A DNA stretch of 64,000 nucleotides from Ancistrus triradiatus. Its lineage: Eukaryota > Chordata > Actinopteri > Siluriformes > Loricariidae. Positions 1-13,900 of this stretch are shown here, piece by piece; the first letter of the stretch is position 1, and every line of letters begins with the position of its first letter. The stretch spans positions 1 to 64,000 of the forward strand of contig JAJAGP010000284.1 of assembly GCA_025084515.1 (NCBI GenBank), read 5' to 3'. The notes under the pieces are model-generated. The model worked only from the letters and a program-made list of their open reading frames with translations. It was not told the DNA's origin and searched no databases. Position numbers and translations under genes: made by a program.

Positions 1-87
1 GTGTGAAAATCTGATGATGTTTTAGGTCATATTTATGCAGAAATATAGAAAATTCTAAAGGGTTCGCAACTTTCAAGCACTACTGTA
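1..87. mobile_element. Tc1-like family A, terminal repeat end
   Basis: This matches the outer end of the long terminal inverted repeat of the fuller family A copy at 57803-59390, including the stretch before the terminal CACTGTA. The rest of the element lies outside the window. The terminal repeat alone does not give the orientation. Confidence 0.85.
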
Positions 88-1550
88 ACTGCATATGACT
101 AACACATGGAAGATATTTGGATTCCCATAAGCATACTACATACAAATGTTGAGGCCATTCATCTTAGTTACCACCTTCTTATCCTGAGTGTCAGGGTCAA
201 TTGTGTCCTATGGAATTGTAGTACTCTTTTGTTCACTTACTGCTGCCAGAGGATTTCTCTCTTAATACATAGTTGTTTTGAATTACTTTCAGTTAAACAT
301 CTTTTTATGGGTGGTTAAGCTTTTTATGTCACTGACTTAACTTCTTAAATTAACCTCATACTGTCGATTTAGCTAAATTGTTCAATGCTTTCCACTTGCC
401 AATTTGTTTAATGCATCCTTGCCATCTTGGTCATAGAATTGTCAGCAGCTGTTTAGGGGTGCTCAAGCACCCCTAAAGTGAGTGCCTGCACCCTAAAAGT
501 AGTTAAAAGTTCTTTGTGTGTTTTTTTTAATGGAAGTTTGTTTCTGAGAAGCTGAAAAAACAAAGTATATGGTTTAAACACAATGTCTCAACATTGAAAA
601 TGCGGCAATTGCCCTTGCCTCGCAAATGGTATGATCTCTATGATGGCTTTGTGGCTCACAGGCTCAGCATCAAAGAACGTTTCTCAGATTTGTTGGTGTC
701 TTTCCAGCCACAGCGTTTCTCCTACGATGTTCTTCTTTCTCAAGTGTTCAAAATTACATTAAAATGTACAGGGTTTTTTGTAGGGGTAGAGAGGATTAGT
801 CTCATTAGGTGATCAGCATCCCTAAAGTGCTGATCCTAGAATTGCCCCTGGTCTTGGTCCTTTCAAGGTTACATTGTGAGAAGGTTTATCCTTCCAGTGT
901 GCCTTGGGTCCCTCCTTATTTTGTCCTTCAGTGAAGCACGTTTCTGCATTCCAAACCAAGATGTTCTTAGCACTTCCCATAAAACCCTCCATGTTTTTCC
1001 ACATCTTGCATCTGAGTTCAGTTTGTGATCTCATGAAATAGGCTCCACAAATGGAACGGTTTACGGTCTAATGTGCAAATTATTAGATGATATTCCATAA
1101 GAGGAATTGTTTAAATAGAGAACATACATAGTAAAGGACCTAATTGGCTAATTTAGCTGAAATGGCAAAACCCTAACTGTTATAGTATATTCTGACAGGA
1201 TATAGTATATTCATCACTGGCTGCTGGCAGAGCAAAACTCTGATACTGAAGATCTACTTGTCTTCTTATGACAAATTTAATTTAGCCAGTTAGCTAAATA
1301 CTACAGTCTTTATCACCAATGCCAGTAAAGGCTGTAATAAATTTTCATATGTAAATTGGTCATTGTGATAAGCCAACAGTTGTTTTGTGACAGTGAACAG
1401 ATGTCTCTTTATTGGACTCAGGTCAGACTAATGGCCACACATAGAGGATTGATTTTCCTCAGTGGTTATGTAGTCCATTGTAGAGATTTTGTCATAATGC
1501 AGTACATTATTGATTCAAATGTATCCAGTGTAGTGGTTGGAATGGAGTCA
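88..1550. other. hycc2 intron, no exon recognised
   Basis: Apart from the palindrome at 452-477 I see no coding exon here. The two or three 5' hycc2 exons, which encode roughly the first 50 residues in relatives, were looked for and not found, so they are presumably upstream of the window. Confidence 0.5.
452..477. repeat. Short perfect palindrome
   Basis: Two 12-bp arms, TTTAGGGGTGCT and AGCACCCCTAAA, are separated by CA. A related sequence, CATCCCTAAAGTGCTGATC, occurs near 808-832, so 452-832 may be a decayed DNA element. The stretch between them encodes a short open frame (594-812) that I do not recognise. Confidence 0.6.
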
Positions 1551-1657
1551 GGTAGGTATGGACTGACTTTAATGACCTTTATGACCACGGTGTACCCATC
1601 ATCTGGTGGCTACTTCCAGCAGGATAATGTGCCATGTCACAAACATCAAATCATCTT
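1551..1657 (+). mobile_element. Tc1-like family B transposase fragment
   Basis: In one frame this encodes the catalytic block FMTTVYPSSGGYFQQDNVPC, with the second catalytic Asp in the QQDN motif of Tc1 transposases. The same block recurs at 3603-3665. The fragment ends about 90 bp upstream of the first hycc2 exon in the window. Confidence 0.75.
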
Positions 1658-1744
1658 AATGGTTTTGTTTATTTTGTGGCACAGCATGTCTGCTGTCTAT
1701 CTGTTTTTTATGCAGTTGCATATGTTATGTGTTTTACTACACAG

Positions 1745-1924
1745 CTCTTGGCTCCAGTGTGTCACCAGCTGTTTGAGCTCTACCGAAGCACAGAGGTGGG
1801 ACTGCGCCGCTTCACTCTGCAGTTCCTGCCTGAGCTGATCTGGGTGTACCTGCGCCACACTGCTAGCAGGGAGCGATACCGTAACGGCTGTGTAGAGGCC
1901 TTGCTGCTAGGCATTTACAACCTG
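1745..1924 (+). CDS. hycc2: hycc2 exon a (first in window)
   Basis: Sixty codons in phase 0, from LLAPVCHQLF to EALLLGIYNL. The acceptor is ACACAG and the donor GTGAGC. It encodes the first conserved helical segment of the hyccin domain. Confidence 0.94.
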
Positions 1925-4900
1925 GTGAGCCAAACTTGTCATGTGCTGATAGGGTTATTTGTCTGTGAGAAGTCAAAATCTGCTCACGGTCTCAAGGTTT
2001 CTTATTTCTTCCTTTTCTTTGTGCCTGTAGGAGATTGTGGACAGTAAAGGAAACAGCAAACTTTTGGCCTTTACCATACCATCTCTCTCCAAGCCTTCCA
2101 TATACCACGAGGTAAGTGATCACATGAACACCCTTAGGAGTAACATATTATGTAAATATTCAGGTGATGGTGTTCAGAGATGGGAGGTAAAATCTACTAT
2201 AGACAGCTATGTCTAATTGTAACACAGTTGGTTTTATTTAACATATGAAAAGAAATGCTTGTCCTGTCTTTATATGGAACTATTCTGTATGTGGCTTGGT
2301 GCCACACAGACTCCAGGAACACAGATTTGATCCTAAAACCTAGTTCCTCTGGTCTGTGTAGAGCTTGGCATGTTCTCCTCCCCATGTCCATGTGGGGTTA
2401 ATCGGAAATTGCCGTTATCTTCTTTACTCATGGTTACTCTAAAGCAGTGGTTCTCAAAGTGAGAGGCTTTTGTCTGGACACAGGACATGCAGACTTCACA
2501 CAGAAAGGACCCAGACTGCTCCACCTTGGACCAAACCTTCTTACTGTTAGGTGACAGTGAGCCACCATGCCTCCCACCAGCATATGAGCAAGCGAATGGC
2601 CAAATGCAAATTCTGCAGCATCAGAATAAATGATGCAGGATGAGCAATATTGAATTTCATCAGGCATCTCAAAACTCACCCAGATAGGTCAGTCACCTGG
2701 TAATGTGAAAGAGAAGTCGAACTTGGCTTATATGGACAGGTATCTTTACAAACTGTCGCTCCAATGACAGCTACAGTTAGATGCCAGATTCATTGCTTAC
2801 CACATTTTGATACAGTTTTATTAGGTTAACATTTCACTCGGTTTTAGGGGCTAGACTGATGTGTTAGCAACATAAGATACAATTTCTTATGTTGAGGTCT
2901 TAGTGATGTAGTCTACTCTTGTTATGTAAGCATAGGTTACTGTTATTAAAGCATAACGTTACCTGATAAAATTCCGGTTATCCTGATGTTAGTTCATATA
3001 CACATTGCCCACTTTTTGATTATAGACAAAGATTGAAACATTGCAATATTTTTGTTGTACTGGTTCATTCTTCCAGATGGGTCAACACTTCCAGATGGGT
3101 TGAGTTAGTGATAATTGATGCTCAACACAAACAACACTATGAATCCTGTAGGGCAAAACAAAAAGTAGGTCAATTATTGCAAAATGCAGTTATTCATTTG
3201 AAACAAAGCTTTTGTTGTGTGTTTCTTCACATTGCATTGCAGTTACCTTTTGAAAGTGTTATACAACTGACCAGTTTTGATACTGTAGTGTGTGTTAATA
3301 GATGACAGTACAGTGCATGATTTAAATTCATAAGAAATAGCAATGCAATGTTAGCAATGTTATGGACAGACCAGATGGTATTCGTGCATTTCAACCACAA
3401 GAGACTTGAGATAGTAGGGTCAGAATTAGGTACTATCAACATGAAAGCATGGCTCCATCTTGCCTTCATCAATGTTTCAGGCTGCTGGTGGCGAAATGGT
3501 GTAAGGGATATTTTCTTGGCACACTTTGGGCCCCTTAATACCAACTGAACATTGCTTAAGCCCCATAGCCTAGCTGAATATTGTTGCTGACCATGACATC
3601 CCTTTATGACCACAGTGTACCCATCTTCTGGTGGCTACTACCAGCAGGATAATGTGCCGTGTCACAAAGCTCAAATCATCTCAGACTGGCTTGAAATATG
3701 GCCTCCACGGTCACCAGATCTCAATCCAATAGTGTATCTTTGGAATGTGGTGGAACGTGAGATTCGAATTGATTTGATGTAGTGACTTCGTTTCACTTTT
3801 CCAGCACTTACAAATCCTTAAGGTGACAAACCTTTGGCTTATTGGAAGTATCAGGCTGGTCAATAATAGCATTGATTTAATTGTATTGATTTAATAGCAT
3901 TAATAGCTTTCATGTCACGGAGTAATACTTAATAGAACGTCGTTGAGAGTGACTTCATTGCACACAATGGCACTCTGACCGACGTTCTATTAAGAATGTC
4001 TTTCAGCCAATCACATTGTGAGGTCGGAACTAACTGTGGTATAATTGTGCTTTGTTACTTACCACCTCTGAGAACTAACGTATGAAGAATCATCAAACAT
4101 GATGATTCTTCATACATACTTTTTTGTGTCTGATTCCATGAATAATGTTTATCATGGAATTATATTCACTACAGTGCACCACATGCATATTAGATTTAGC
4201 ACAGTTTTTTATGAGGGATGCCCTTCCTGACGCAACACTCCAGCCAGGAAGTACACCCACAGCAGCTGGGGTTTTTCCGTAAACGCACCACTGACCCTTC
4301 ACATTGCAGATTCCACCTGGGATTGAACCCAGGCCCTCTGTTTCCAGCAGCTGGCTCTATGCTGTGTCAAAATGCTGTTTACTAGGTGTTTTGTGTTGCA
4401 CAGTTATATTACTGTAAGGTTAACACTGATCCTGTCAGAACGGCGTAATACTCTCTGCTGTGATGGTTAAGCATTTGGCATGCTAAATGATGAAATGATA
4501 CTAAAACTGTCCCCAGTGGTTTAGCATAATGGCAGTGACATGATAAAAGATTTGATATAAAACCAGCCTAGTGTATACATTTTCTAGACTTTCGGCCATG
4601 CCATGCAATGTTCCAGAGCCTGGCATATTTAATATAACAAGCATTCCATCTGTAAGCATTTATTTTGGGACAAGTTGGTTAATAAAATCACAGTGAAGCA
4701 ATTATTCAGGGTGGAGGAATGAAAATACAGAACACCTGATCTAATTAGTAAAATATCTAAGGGCTGACTTGAGAAATCAAAATGGAAGCTTGGGAGTTCC
4801 TGAGTAATTTAATTTCTTATTACGTTCAGCAGCCTTTAAATGTTACTCCAGCTCTCAATTAGTAGAGACGAGTTTATTTACATTTACATTTACATTTTAC

Positions 4901-7900
4901 TGCATTTAGCAGACGCCCTTATCCAGAGCGACTTACAATTGGTACAGTCTTACAATCCAAGCAATTGTGGGTTAAGGGCCTTGCTCAAGGACCCAACAGT
5001 GGCAGAGGTGGGGTTTGAACCCTGGACCTTTTGGTCCATAGTCCAGTACCTTAACCGCTAGGCTACCACAGTTTATAATCCATTGTAACTAGGGGTGCAA
5101 CGATCCAGAAATTTCATGACACGGTGCATATTGCTGTTTTTGCTCGACGATATGATGTTGATTTTAGTTCCCTTTTTAATGTAGAGATCAAGGAGGCCAA
5201 TACAACTCTGTAAGCTTGGAACATGGCTTGCTTTGCTGGGGTTCAAAAAAATCACCAGAGCTCTGCCATTGTTGTTTTCTTTTTTTGAAGGGCATGATCC
5301 AGGCACCTCAGGGATCACACTCTCTTCTGAAGGATTTGCCTCCATATTCTCTCTAGCTTTGCACTATAGAGTTAAATTATAAAAATTATTTGTTATATTT
5401 GAGTTTCTATCTTATCACATTAGCAAAAACAGTATCAAGCTTACCTGTTTCTGATGCTGCCCAATGATAAAAATCTCTGTGTTGAGATTATATGCTCTTT
5501 CCTTACAGTATCTAGACGGAGCACAGAACCTATTAAACAATCTGCTGCTAGATGTCGCATGTGTAACACTACAGCATTCCTGAACTGTTAGTCTAGAACT
5601 GCGGCTGCCTCTGTGCAGACGACTGCATCTCAGTAGCGCCGGTTGACGAACGGCTCAGTAAAGCTTTTTTTTAAAATATAAAATCTTAATGTATTCGATT
5701 CACAACTCGTATCATATCGAAAAAAATTTATATTGCTATGTGCATCCTGACACCCTAATTGTGAGTATAACTCAGTCAGTATTGCTGCTCTCTGGTCACT
5801 CTGATTAGAGGTTGTTTGTTACACAGGCTTGTTAATCAGCTGCAATCACGTGTCTTGATAAGAATATTAAGCAGTCATGTACTGAGTATGTTTTGTCCCT
5901 GTAGCCTTCCAGTCTGGGATCTATGGCTCTGACAGAGAGCGCACTAAACCAGCATGACCTGATCAGCGTGGTATACAGTGGCCTGCTGCCCCAGAGGGAG
6001 ACCTTCACTTCCCAAAACAGGTACCATCTTTGAATATGGGACCCCCTGGTCATATTTGTCAGTACATTGTGGACAGTGGAACCTTTAACTTTGCTGCACA
6101 TAAAATGTGTTCAAGCTTGCAGTTACTTTTGTGGATCACTAGAGGGCAGATCTTGGTACAAACCTTAGACTACACGTATTTGATTCTAAATGAGTAATTT
6201 TGGTAGTAAAAAAGCTTTGTGAAAACAAAGTGAGTCAGGCAGAGAGACAGTGCTGTGATTGGTTAAATGCTACGTTAGATCAATCTATCAAGGTTTACTT
6301 TTCCTAGGAATCTCAGATATTTCACCTCTAGCCTAAATTTGTCTGTCTGAGTTTTGAGTCAGGTAGATTGGAATTTATGAATCGGATTTTTTAAAATCTG
6401 AATGTTATTTCAACAGCAAATTTTACCACCAAAACACAAAACAGCGTTGTTAAAATTCAGATTGATGAATTACGCCCTCAAATAATTCAGGTTTATTAAA
6501 TGTTCTGTAAATGTAATTCAAATACACAAATTTCAGATTCAAATACTTATGTCAGCTTTAAATGCCATACTCCTTCAGATACTGTCTGTTAGTAAAGTTT
6601 GGTTTCTGGTTAGTTTTGGAATGTAAGTTGAATCTGGCTTTTAGAGGGAAATACATTAGTGAATATACATGTATTTATTTAGTCAGCCACTGATTGTGCA
6701 AGTTCTTCGACTTAGAAAGATGAGAGAGGTCTGTAATTTTCATCATAGGTACACTTCAACTATGAGAGACAAAATGAGAAAAAAAATCCAGAAAATGACA
6801 TTGTAGGATTTTTAAAGAATTTAATTTGAAAAGTATGGTGGAAAATAAGTATTTGGTCAATAACAACCCCACAGGATGAGATTTTGCATGTGGTCTTGTA
6901 TGTCTTCCATTTTCTTACAATTGCTCCCACAGTTGATTTATTCACACCAACCTGCTGCCTATTGTAGATTCACTCTTCCAAGTCTGGCGCAGGTCTACAA
7001 TTTTCTTCCTGGTGTCCTTCGACTGGTCTTTGCCATGGTTGAGTTTGGAGTCTGACATTTTTAAGGCTGTGGACAGGTGTCTTTTATACAGATAACGAGG
7101 TCAAACAGGTGCCATTAACACAGGTAACGAGTGGAGGACAGAAGAGCTTCTTAAAAAAGAAGTTACAGGTCTGTGAGAGCCAGAAATCCTGCTTGTTTGT
7201 GTGTGACTAAATACTTATTTTCCACTATGATATACAGTACAATTACATTTTTTTAAAATCTTACAATGTGATTTCCTGGGTTTTTTTCCCTCATTTTGTC
7301 TCTCATAGTTGAAGTGTACCTATGATGAAAATGACAGACCTCTCTCATCTTTCTAAGTAGGAGAACTTGCACAATCAGTGGCTGACTAAATACTTTTTTG
7401 CCCCACTGTATTTAGAACAGTGTATTCAGCCATCAGTTATTGGGAAATTATATAATATTGCATCAATGCAACTGAATTTTAGCATGTGAGATAAAAAGGT
7501 GAATTCTTGAACCTTCTTCGTTACAGCATTGTATATGTACTGCTATAGGTTTGAGGTGCTCACATTTCTCATGTTGTGCTACAACTCTGCTGTGGTCTAC
7601 ATGCCTGCATCTTCTCATCAATCAGTCTGCAGAATGAGCTCAAGGTAAAACTATCCAGATGATCCTCAGTCCTTTTCTTTCTCTTCTTCACCTTCATCTG
7701 TTCACTCTTTCCATCTCTCTCTCTCTCTCTCTGAAGTAAATTAAGGGGCAAATGATTATGCATATTGAGCACAGGAACTGCCTTTGGCCACCGTCTTGCC
7801 TAGCAGATGCATAAATAAACGAGCCAATAATGATTCACTGAATAAACAAATAATTAAAGATTGCCCAAATAAACAAGTCTTTAATTAGCCTCACTTAGTT

Positions 7901-10900
7901 CAACCTGTATTTCTTGTACTTTAAGTAATCGCAGTCAATAAACACCCCTCCTCCTTTCTTGCTCAGATTGTGTGTGTGTGGCTTTCCACGTGAACTGCAG
8001 AAGCTGTGGAGGGAGTCGTGCAACCGTGTGCGTTTGGACCAGGAGTTTATGGTGCAGATGCTGACTGCAGTTTATCATGCCATGTGAGTGCATGAGCTCC
8101 ACATGATGGAGTATTTTGTTCTGCCACTCTTTAGATAACCTCCCTATGACCTTTATTTTGGTTTGTCACCTTTGCTATATTTGTATGTGATAATATGGTA
8201 TGTAGACATGACGGACTTAATTATTAAATCATCTTCAGCTTTTGACTGACATGATTATAATGCGTTAGGGCGGCATGGTGTGCCCCGTGCAGCCAGTTAG
8301 GCCTCGGCTCCCCCCAGCCCTGAATTGTATTAAGAGGGTATGGAAATGAATGAATGAGTAAATTCCCTATGGCAGTCTCAGTTTCAGTATATTTCTCACT
8401 ATATAAGTCACTACAGATACTAAACAATATATTTGTTCTTGCTACAACAGTAGACCCCTTAAAACTACACAGGTTTTTCAGTAACACTAATAACAGAATG
8501 TATAGCACTGTGAAAAAGTCTTTGGCCACCAGTAGATTAGATATACCATTATTTTACCGATGTATACAGTGGGGCAAAAAAGTATTTAGTCAGCCACTGA
8601 GAGAGGTCTGTAATTTTCCTCATAGGTACACTTCAACTATGAGAGACAAAATGTGAAACAAAGCTAGGAAATCACATTGTAGGATTTTTAAATAATTTAA
8701 TTGTAAATCATGGTGGAAAATAAGTATTTGGTCAATAACAAGTATTTGTTCCATCTTCAGTGCCCTCACTGATGCATGGCCCCATTCATTCTTTCCTTAA
8801 CACGGATCAGTCGTTCCAAAGGTATTTCAAGGTCCTGGAGTGGCCTAGCCAGTCTCCAGACCGCAACCCCATAGAAAATTTGTGGAGGGAGTTGAAAGTT
8901 CGTGTTGCCCCAAAACATCACTGCTCTAGAGGAGATCTGCATGGAGGAATGGGCCAAAATACCAGCTACAGTGTGTGCAAACCTGGTGAAGACTTACAGG
9001 AAATGTTTGACCTCTGTCATTGCCAACAAAGCTTATGTTACAAAGTATTGAGTTGAAACAAATTTATTGACCAAATACTTATTTTCCACCATAATTTACA
9101 ATTAAATTCTTTAAAAATCCTACAATGTGATTTCCTGGATTTTTTTTTCTCATTTTGTCTCTCATAGTTGAAGTGTACCTATGATGAAAATTACAGACCT
9201 CTCTCATCTTCCTTAGTAGGAGAACTTGCACAATCTAAATACTAAATACTTTTTTGCCCCAATGTAATATTTTATCATATGTAATTATTTCTCAGTCTCT
9301 TTATTATAATACAACCAGAAAGTACAGGAAATTTTTACAGTATTAAAAAACTGAAAATAATTCATAAAAACTTCTGTAGGCTACAGGGGCAAGAATTTAG
9401 TGTGACCTCCACTCCAGATGAATAATACCAGCATCTCTGAGCTTCAGTCCAAAGTAGCTTGATCAGGAATGGTCTTTTTGGAAGGGTAGCAGCCAAGAAA
9501 CCACTTTTTGGAAGGGCACCAGGAATTGTGCAAAAGCAATTTGTTATACAGTATATGCTCATTATACCATTACTAAAACAACAAATTGAAGGTGGCCTAA
9601 GACTTCTGCACAGTGCTATAGGTATTTCCACATACTCAGGTGGAGTAAGACAACACGCCACTTTACAGACCTGGTTTGGTGAACAAATTATTTGGATAAT
9701 AATGTTTCATTGTTTTTATTACTGTTTTTGCTTTTGGTTATTTAGACAGTGTGCTAATGCTGTCTTTCTTTGACACAGTTACAATGGCCAGTGGGAACTT
9801 GGAAGAGAAGCCTTGGAGGACATTTTGTACAGAGCACAGCTAGAGCTTCATGCTAAGCCATTACTGGTAACCACTGGTTCCTGCCTTTATTTATTAGTGC
9901 TGTCAGATCGCATTAATCATGATTAATCACATATTTGCTTGCTTGTATTTTACACCAAAGAAATCGTTTTCACTTTGAAAATCACTACTTAGTGTCTTGC
10001 AAAGTCACTGGAAGGTCTGCTTGCACTACCACTAAGAAACTAGTGGCACTAAGAGAATTCAAGGATGGCCCGTCGTGAGGCAGGGAAGAGAGAGGTGCAA
10101 GTGCCAGGAAGACTTAGTTGACATGGTGACCTGATGGAGGGGGACAATCAAAGAGGATAGACATGTCCTGTCCATAAGGAGAGTGGAACGCAATCCAGAG
10201 TGGAAGACGGGCAATCTTCACCAGAGGTGGTATACAAATCGGAGGTGCTTAGATTAGCGAGATAGAGAGCCAGTGTACAGTACTGAGCATTCCTGGTTCT
10301 TCGTTGTCTGTCCACCGTGAGTGTTCCCTCACCCTTCATGGGGTCATCTCTCCTGGTAATGCAACCAGTGGTAGGAATTGGGGCATTTATATAAGAACAC
10401 TCTTTAAATCATTAGGTTTACCATGGTGATCTATGAAGTTTTATGGGAATCTTACAACAAAAAGAAAATTGGAAAGAAAGATGAAAGTTAAAGTTAATTA
10501 GTTAGTTGAACCCTGTTTGTTTTATTTAATAAGAAGGTGCAGTTTTTTTACAAGTTCCAGTGCTAATTCTAGTGGAGTTTGGAAGCAAAATACGTGTATG
10601 TGATGGTCGGAGAGGGGTGGAGGTGGAGGTTTGGGAACCACTGGATTAGAGGAATGTTTCAGACATAACCTTTAACTACGGATGCCTCACGTTGTCAAGC
10701 AAAATGTGATTAAGAAGGTTTTATAATAATTTACATTTTGCCATTGACGTTGTAATTTCAACAGCTCTATTACAGTAGCTATTTATACAGCCAATATTTT
10801 TACTTTTAGCCAAACGATGCTTTCTGATGCTTTATTGACCACAAGATGGCAGCAAAATGCAGGCTTGTTCGTGTCTGATTCTTAACCAACTATCCCTACA

Positions 10901-13900
10901 TTGAATGAAGACTGACGTACTGTATACATATGAGTTACAGGGGTTGGACAATGAAACTGAAACACCTGTCATTTTACTGTGGGAGGTTTCGTGGCTAACT
11001 TGGACCAGTCTGGTGGCCAATCTTCATTAATTGCACATTCACTGCCAAGGACTACCGAACCATTCTGGAGGACCATGTGCATCCAATGGTTCAAACATTG
11101 TATCCTGAAGGCGGTGCCGTGTATCAGGATGACAATGTACCAATACACACAGCAAGACTGGTGAAAGATTGGTTTGATGAACATGAAAGTGAAGTTGAAC
11201 ATCTCCCATGGCCTGTACAGTCACCAGATCTAAATATTATTGAGCCACTTTGGGGTGTTTTGGAGAAGCGAGTCAGGAAACGTTATCCTCCACCAGCATC
11301 ACATAGTGACCTGGCCACTATCCTGCAAGAAGAATGGCTTAAAATATCTCTGACCACTATGCAGGACTTGTATATGTCATTTCCAAGATGAATTGATGCT
11401 GTATTGGCTGCAAAAGGAGGCCCTACACCATACTAATGAATTATTGTGGTCTAAAACCAGTAGTTTCAGTTTCATTGCCCTGTATATATGAATAAAATTG
11501 ATAAGCTGCTGTAGCTCAGTGCTAAAAACCAGATTCTGGCTCCTGCGGACCTGGGTTCGAATCCTTGGCTGGGCTCACAGTGAAAAAGTTAGAACGATGC
11601 ATTTATATATGTGCCTTTCTATGGACTGGCAGCCCATCCACGATGCCCCTCTGTCAGCGACCAGTAAATTCCAGTTCTGGGCCCCTCGACCATGAGATCA
11701 ATGGAGGTACAACAAGTCCATTTGAGGATCTGAAACTTCTGCTCCCCCCTTTATTTTTCACTTTTATTATATTAATTTGAGCCTCTTGGTCCAACGACTG
11801 TGAAACAGTCGTGGGTTGCTTGAGTTCCATAGAGTTTCATACATTCATACTTTCTTATTGCATTTGACCAAATGACCAAATTTTCTATGAGATCCACAGT
11901 AGTCCTGTTCATGCAGGAAAATTGTGTGTTTACATAAAAAATTTGCATTTTCATTTCTGAATATTTCTTGTAAATTTTTTCATCTTTAGGTAGCAAATGC
12001 TATGTTTAGTTCTCTGCCACTTCGTCCACCTGAAGGTACACAGTCTCTCCTGGAGGTTGAGGCAACGCCGACAAACAAACGCGTGTCTCAGACAGCCATA
12101 ACTGCGGCCTCCATCCGCAGACTCCGCTGGAAGCGAGAGGGTAAAAACACTTACAGAAGGACACTCACATATGTACACATACCAAAATGGATACAGAATA
12201 AACAAAACAAATCCTGTATCATTATTCTCCTTCTACTGATGCATTTGAGCTAATAATAACTATGATGTAGAAATGCCTGGGACTGTGGTAGCCTAGTGGG
12301 TAAGGTACTGGACTATGGACCAGAAGGTCCAGGGTTCAAATCCCACCTCTGCCAAGCTGCTACTGTTGGGTCCTTGAGCAAGGCCCTTAACCCACAATTG
12401 CTTGGATTGTAAGACTGTATCAATTGTAAGTCGCTCTGGATAAGGGTGTCTGCTAAATGCTGTAAATGTAAATGTAATGTAAATGCCTGGACTGTATTTA
12501 CAGGAGTTTTATGTTTACTCTCCCATGCAGTCACTCATTTTATTACTATTGCTATGCGAACTATCTCTCAAACATTTAGAGAGAATTCACTATCTCCACC
12601 TCAGATCATTTTGATTTCTCAACCTCGACTGACTTCTATGCTTCCATTGCCCCAAGTCAATTCTGTCCCACAGAGAAACCAACGAATAACATGCCACGTG
12701 GGTGGACAAAGGGCACCGTCTACCTAACTATGAAAGCTGGTAGGAAGGCTTAAACAAAATCTCACCGAGTAGACACTCCCGCTGTGAAACCATTGTGGTT
12801 GTTGATAGTTATTTGTTGTTTATTTTGCTAGAGTGTGTTTCTTGGCCCAGACCTTAGTGTGACCCCAATCCAGAGTAATAGCACCATGTGTTTAGACTAC
12901 ATGTTCCTGATTAAGCTGTTTGATGCTTGGTCACAAAGCAGTCGTGCTCGCATGCTTCCAAATTTCTAAGAAATTGTAAAGTTAGAAAGGTTAATGTTAG
13001 GATCAGACGCAAGATTACTAGCCGTACGTTTTCTTAAAACTTTATCTGTGTGAAATAAAAGTCACTTTCACTGTTTGTGCTTATGAATTTGGCAATGAGA
13101 TCATTTTTTATTACTGACAAAGCAAAGGTTTCAAAGGTGGGTGACTTCCCTGAACAGCACAGTTAATTGAAATACAGAAGAAACTTTTGAAAAAAGTTGA
13201 AAATTTAAGCTTCCTAATTGGCCCAACTGTTATGTCGCCCCACTGAGTAAAGTTAGCTTGATTACCCAGGAGTTTTTAGTACTGTGCAGTGATTACTGGT
13301 ACCTCTGCTTGTATAATGGTAACTGCCAGTCTGTGTTTTGCTAGGAATGTGGCAATGTCTACTTTTTATGTGCAAGTGGAACTGTGGAATTTGAACACCT
13401 CTTCACTCGAACTATTTGGACATCAAACTGTCCATTTGATTTTTTTTTTTCCCCCAACAAAAAGTTTTGTCTTTGCACATTGGCACCCTAAATAGAACAC
13501 TAACTACAGTGTGATCTTCCATCTACGATGCACATACAATGGTGACTGAAAGTTTGTGAACCCTTTAGAATTTTCTATATCTGCATATATATGATCTAAA
13601 ACATTATCAGATTTTCACACAAGTCCTAAAAGCAGATAAAGAGAACCCAATTAAACAAATGGGACAATATATTATACTTGGTCATTTATTTATTGAGGAA
13701 AATGATCCAATATTACATATTAGTGAGTGGCAAAAGTATGTGAACCTCTAGGATTAGCAGTTAATCTGAAGGTGAAATTGGAGTCAGGTGTTTTCAATCA
13801 ATGGGATGACAATCAGGTGTGAGTGGGCACCCTGGTTTATTTAAAGAACAGGGATCTATCAAAGTCTGCTCTTCACAACATTTTTATGGAAGCGTATCAT

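Noticed and set aside
594..812. Short frame of basic N-terminus as a missing hycc2 exon
   Set aside because: No similarity to the hyccin N-terminus and no suitable splice sites.
11077..11391. Open 104-residue frame as a host gene
   Set aside because: It carries QDDN and SPDLN-IE motifs and lies within transposon ends flanked by TA, so it is transposase.
12281..12360. A functional tRNA gene
   Set aside because: Promoter boxes are present, but no cloverleaf can be completed and a SINE body and tail follow directly; many copies occur.
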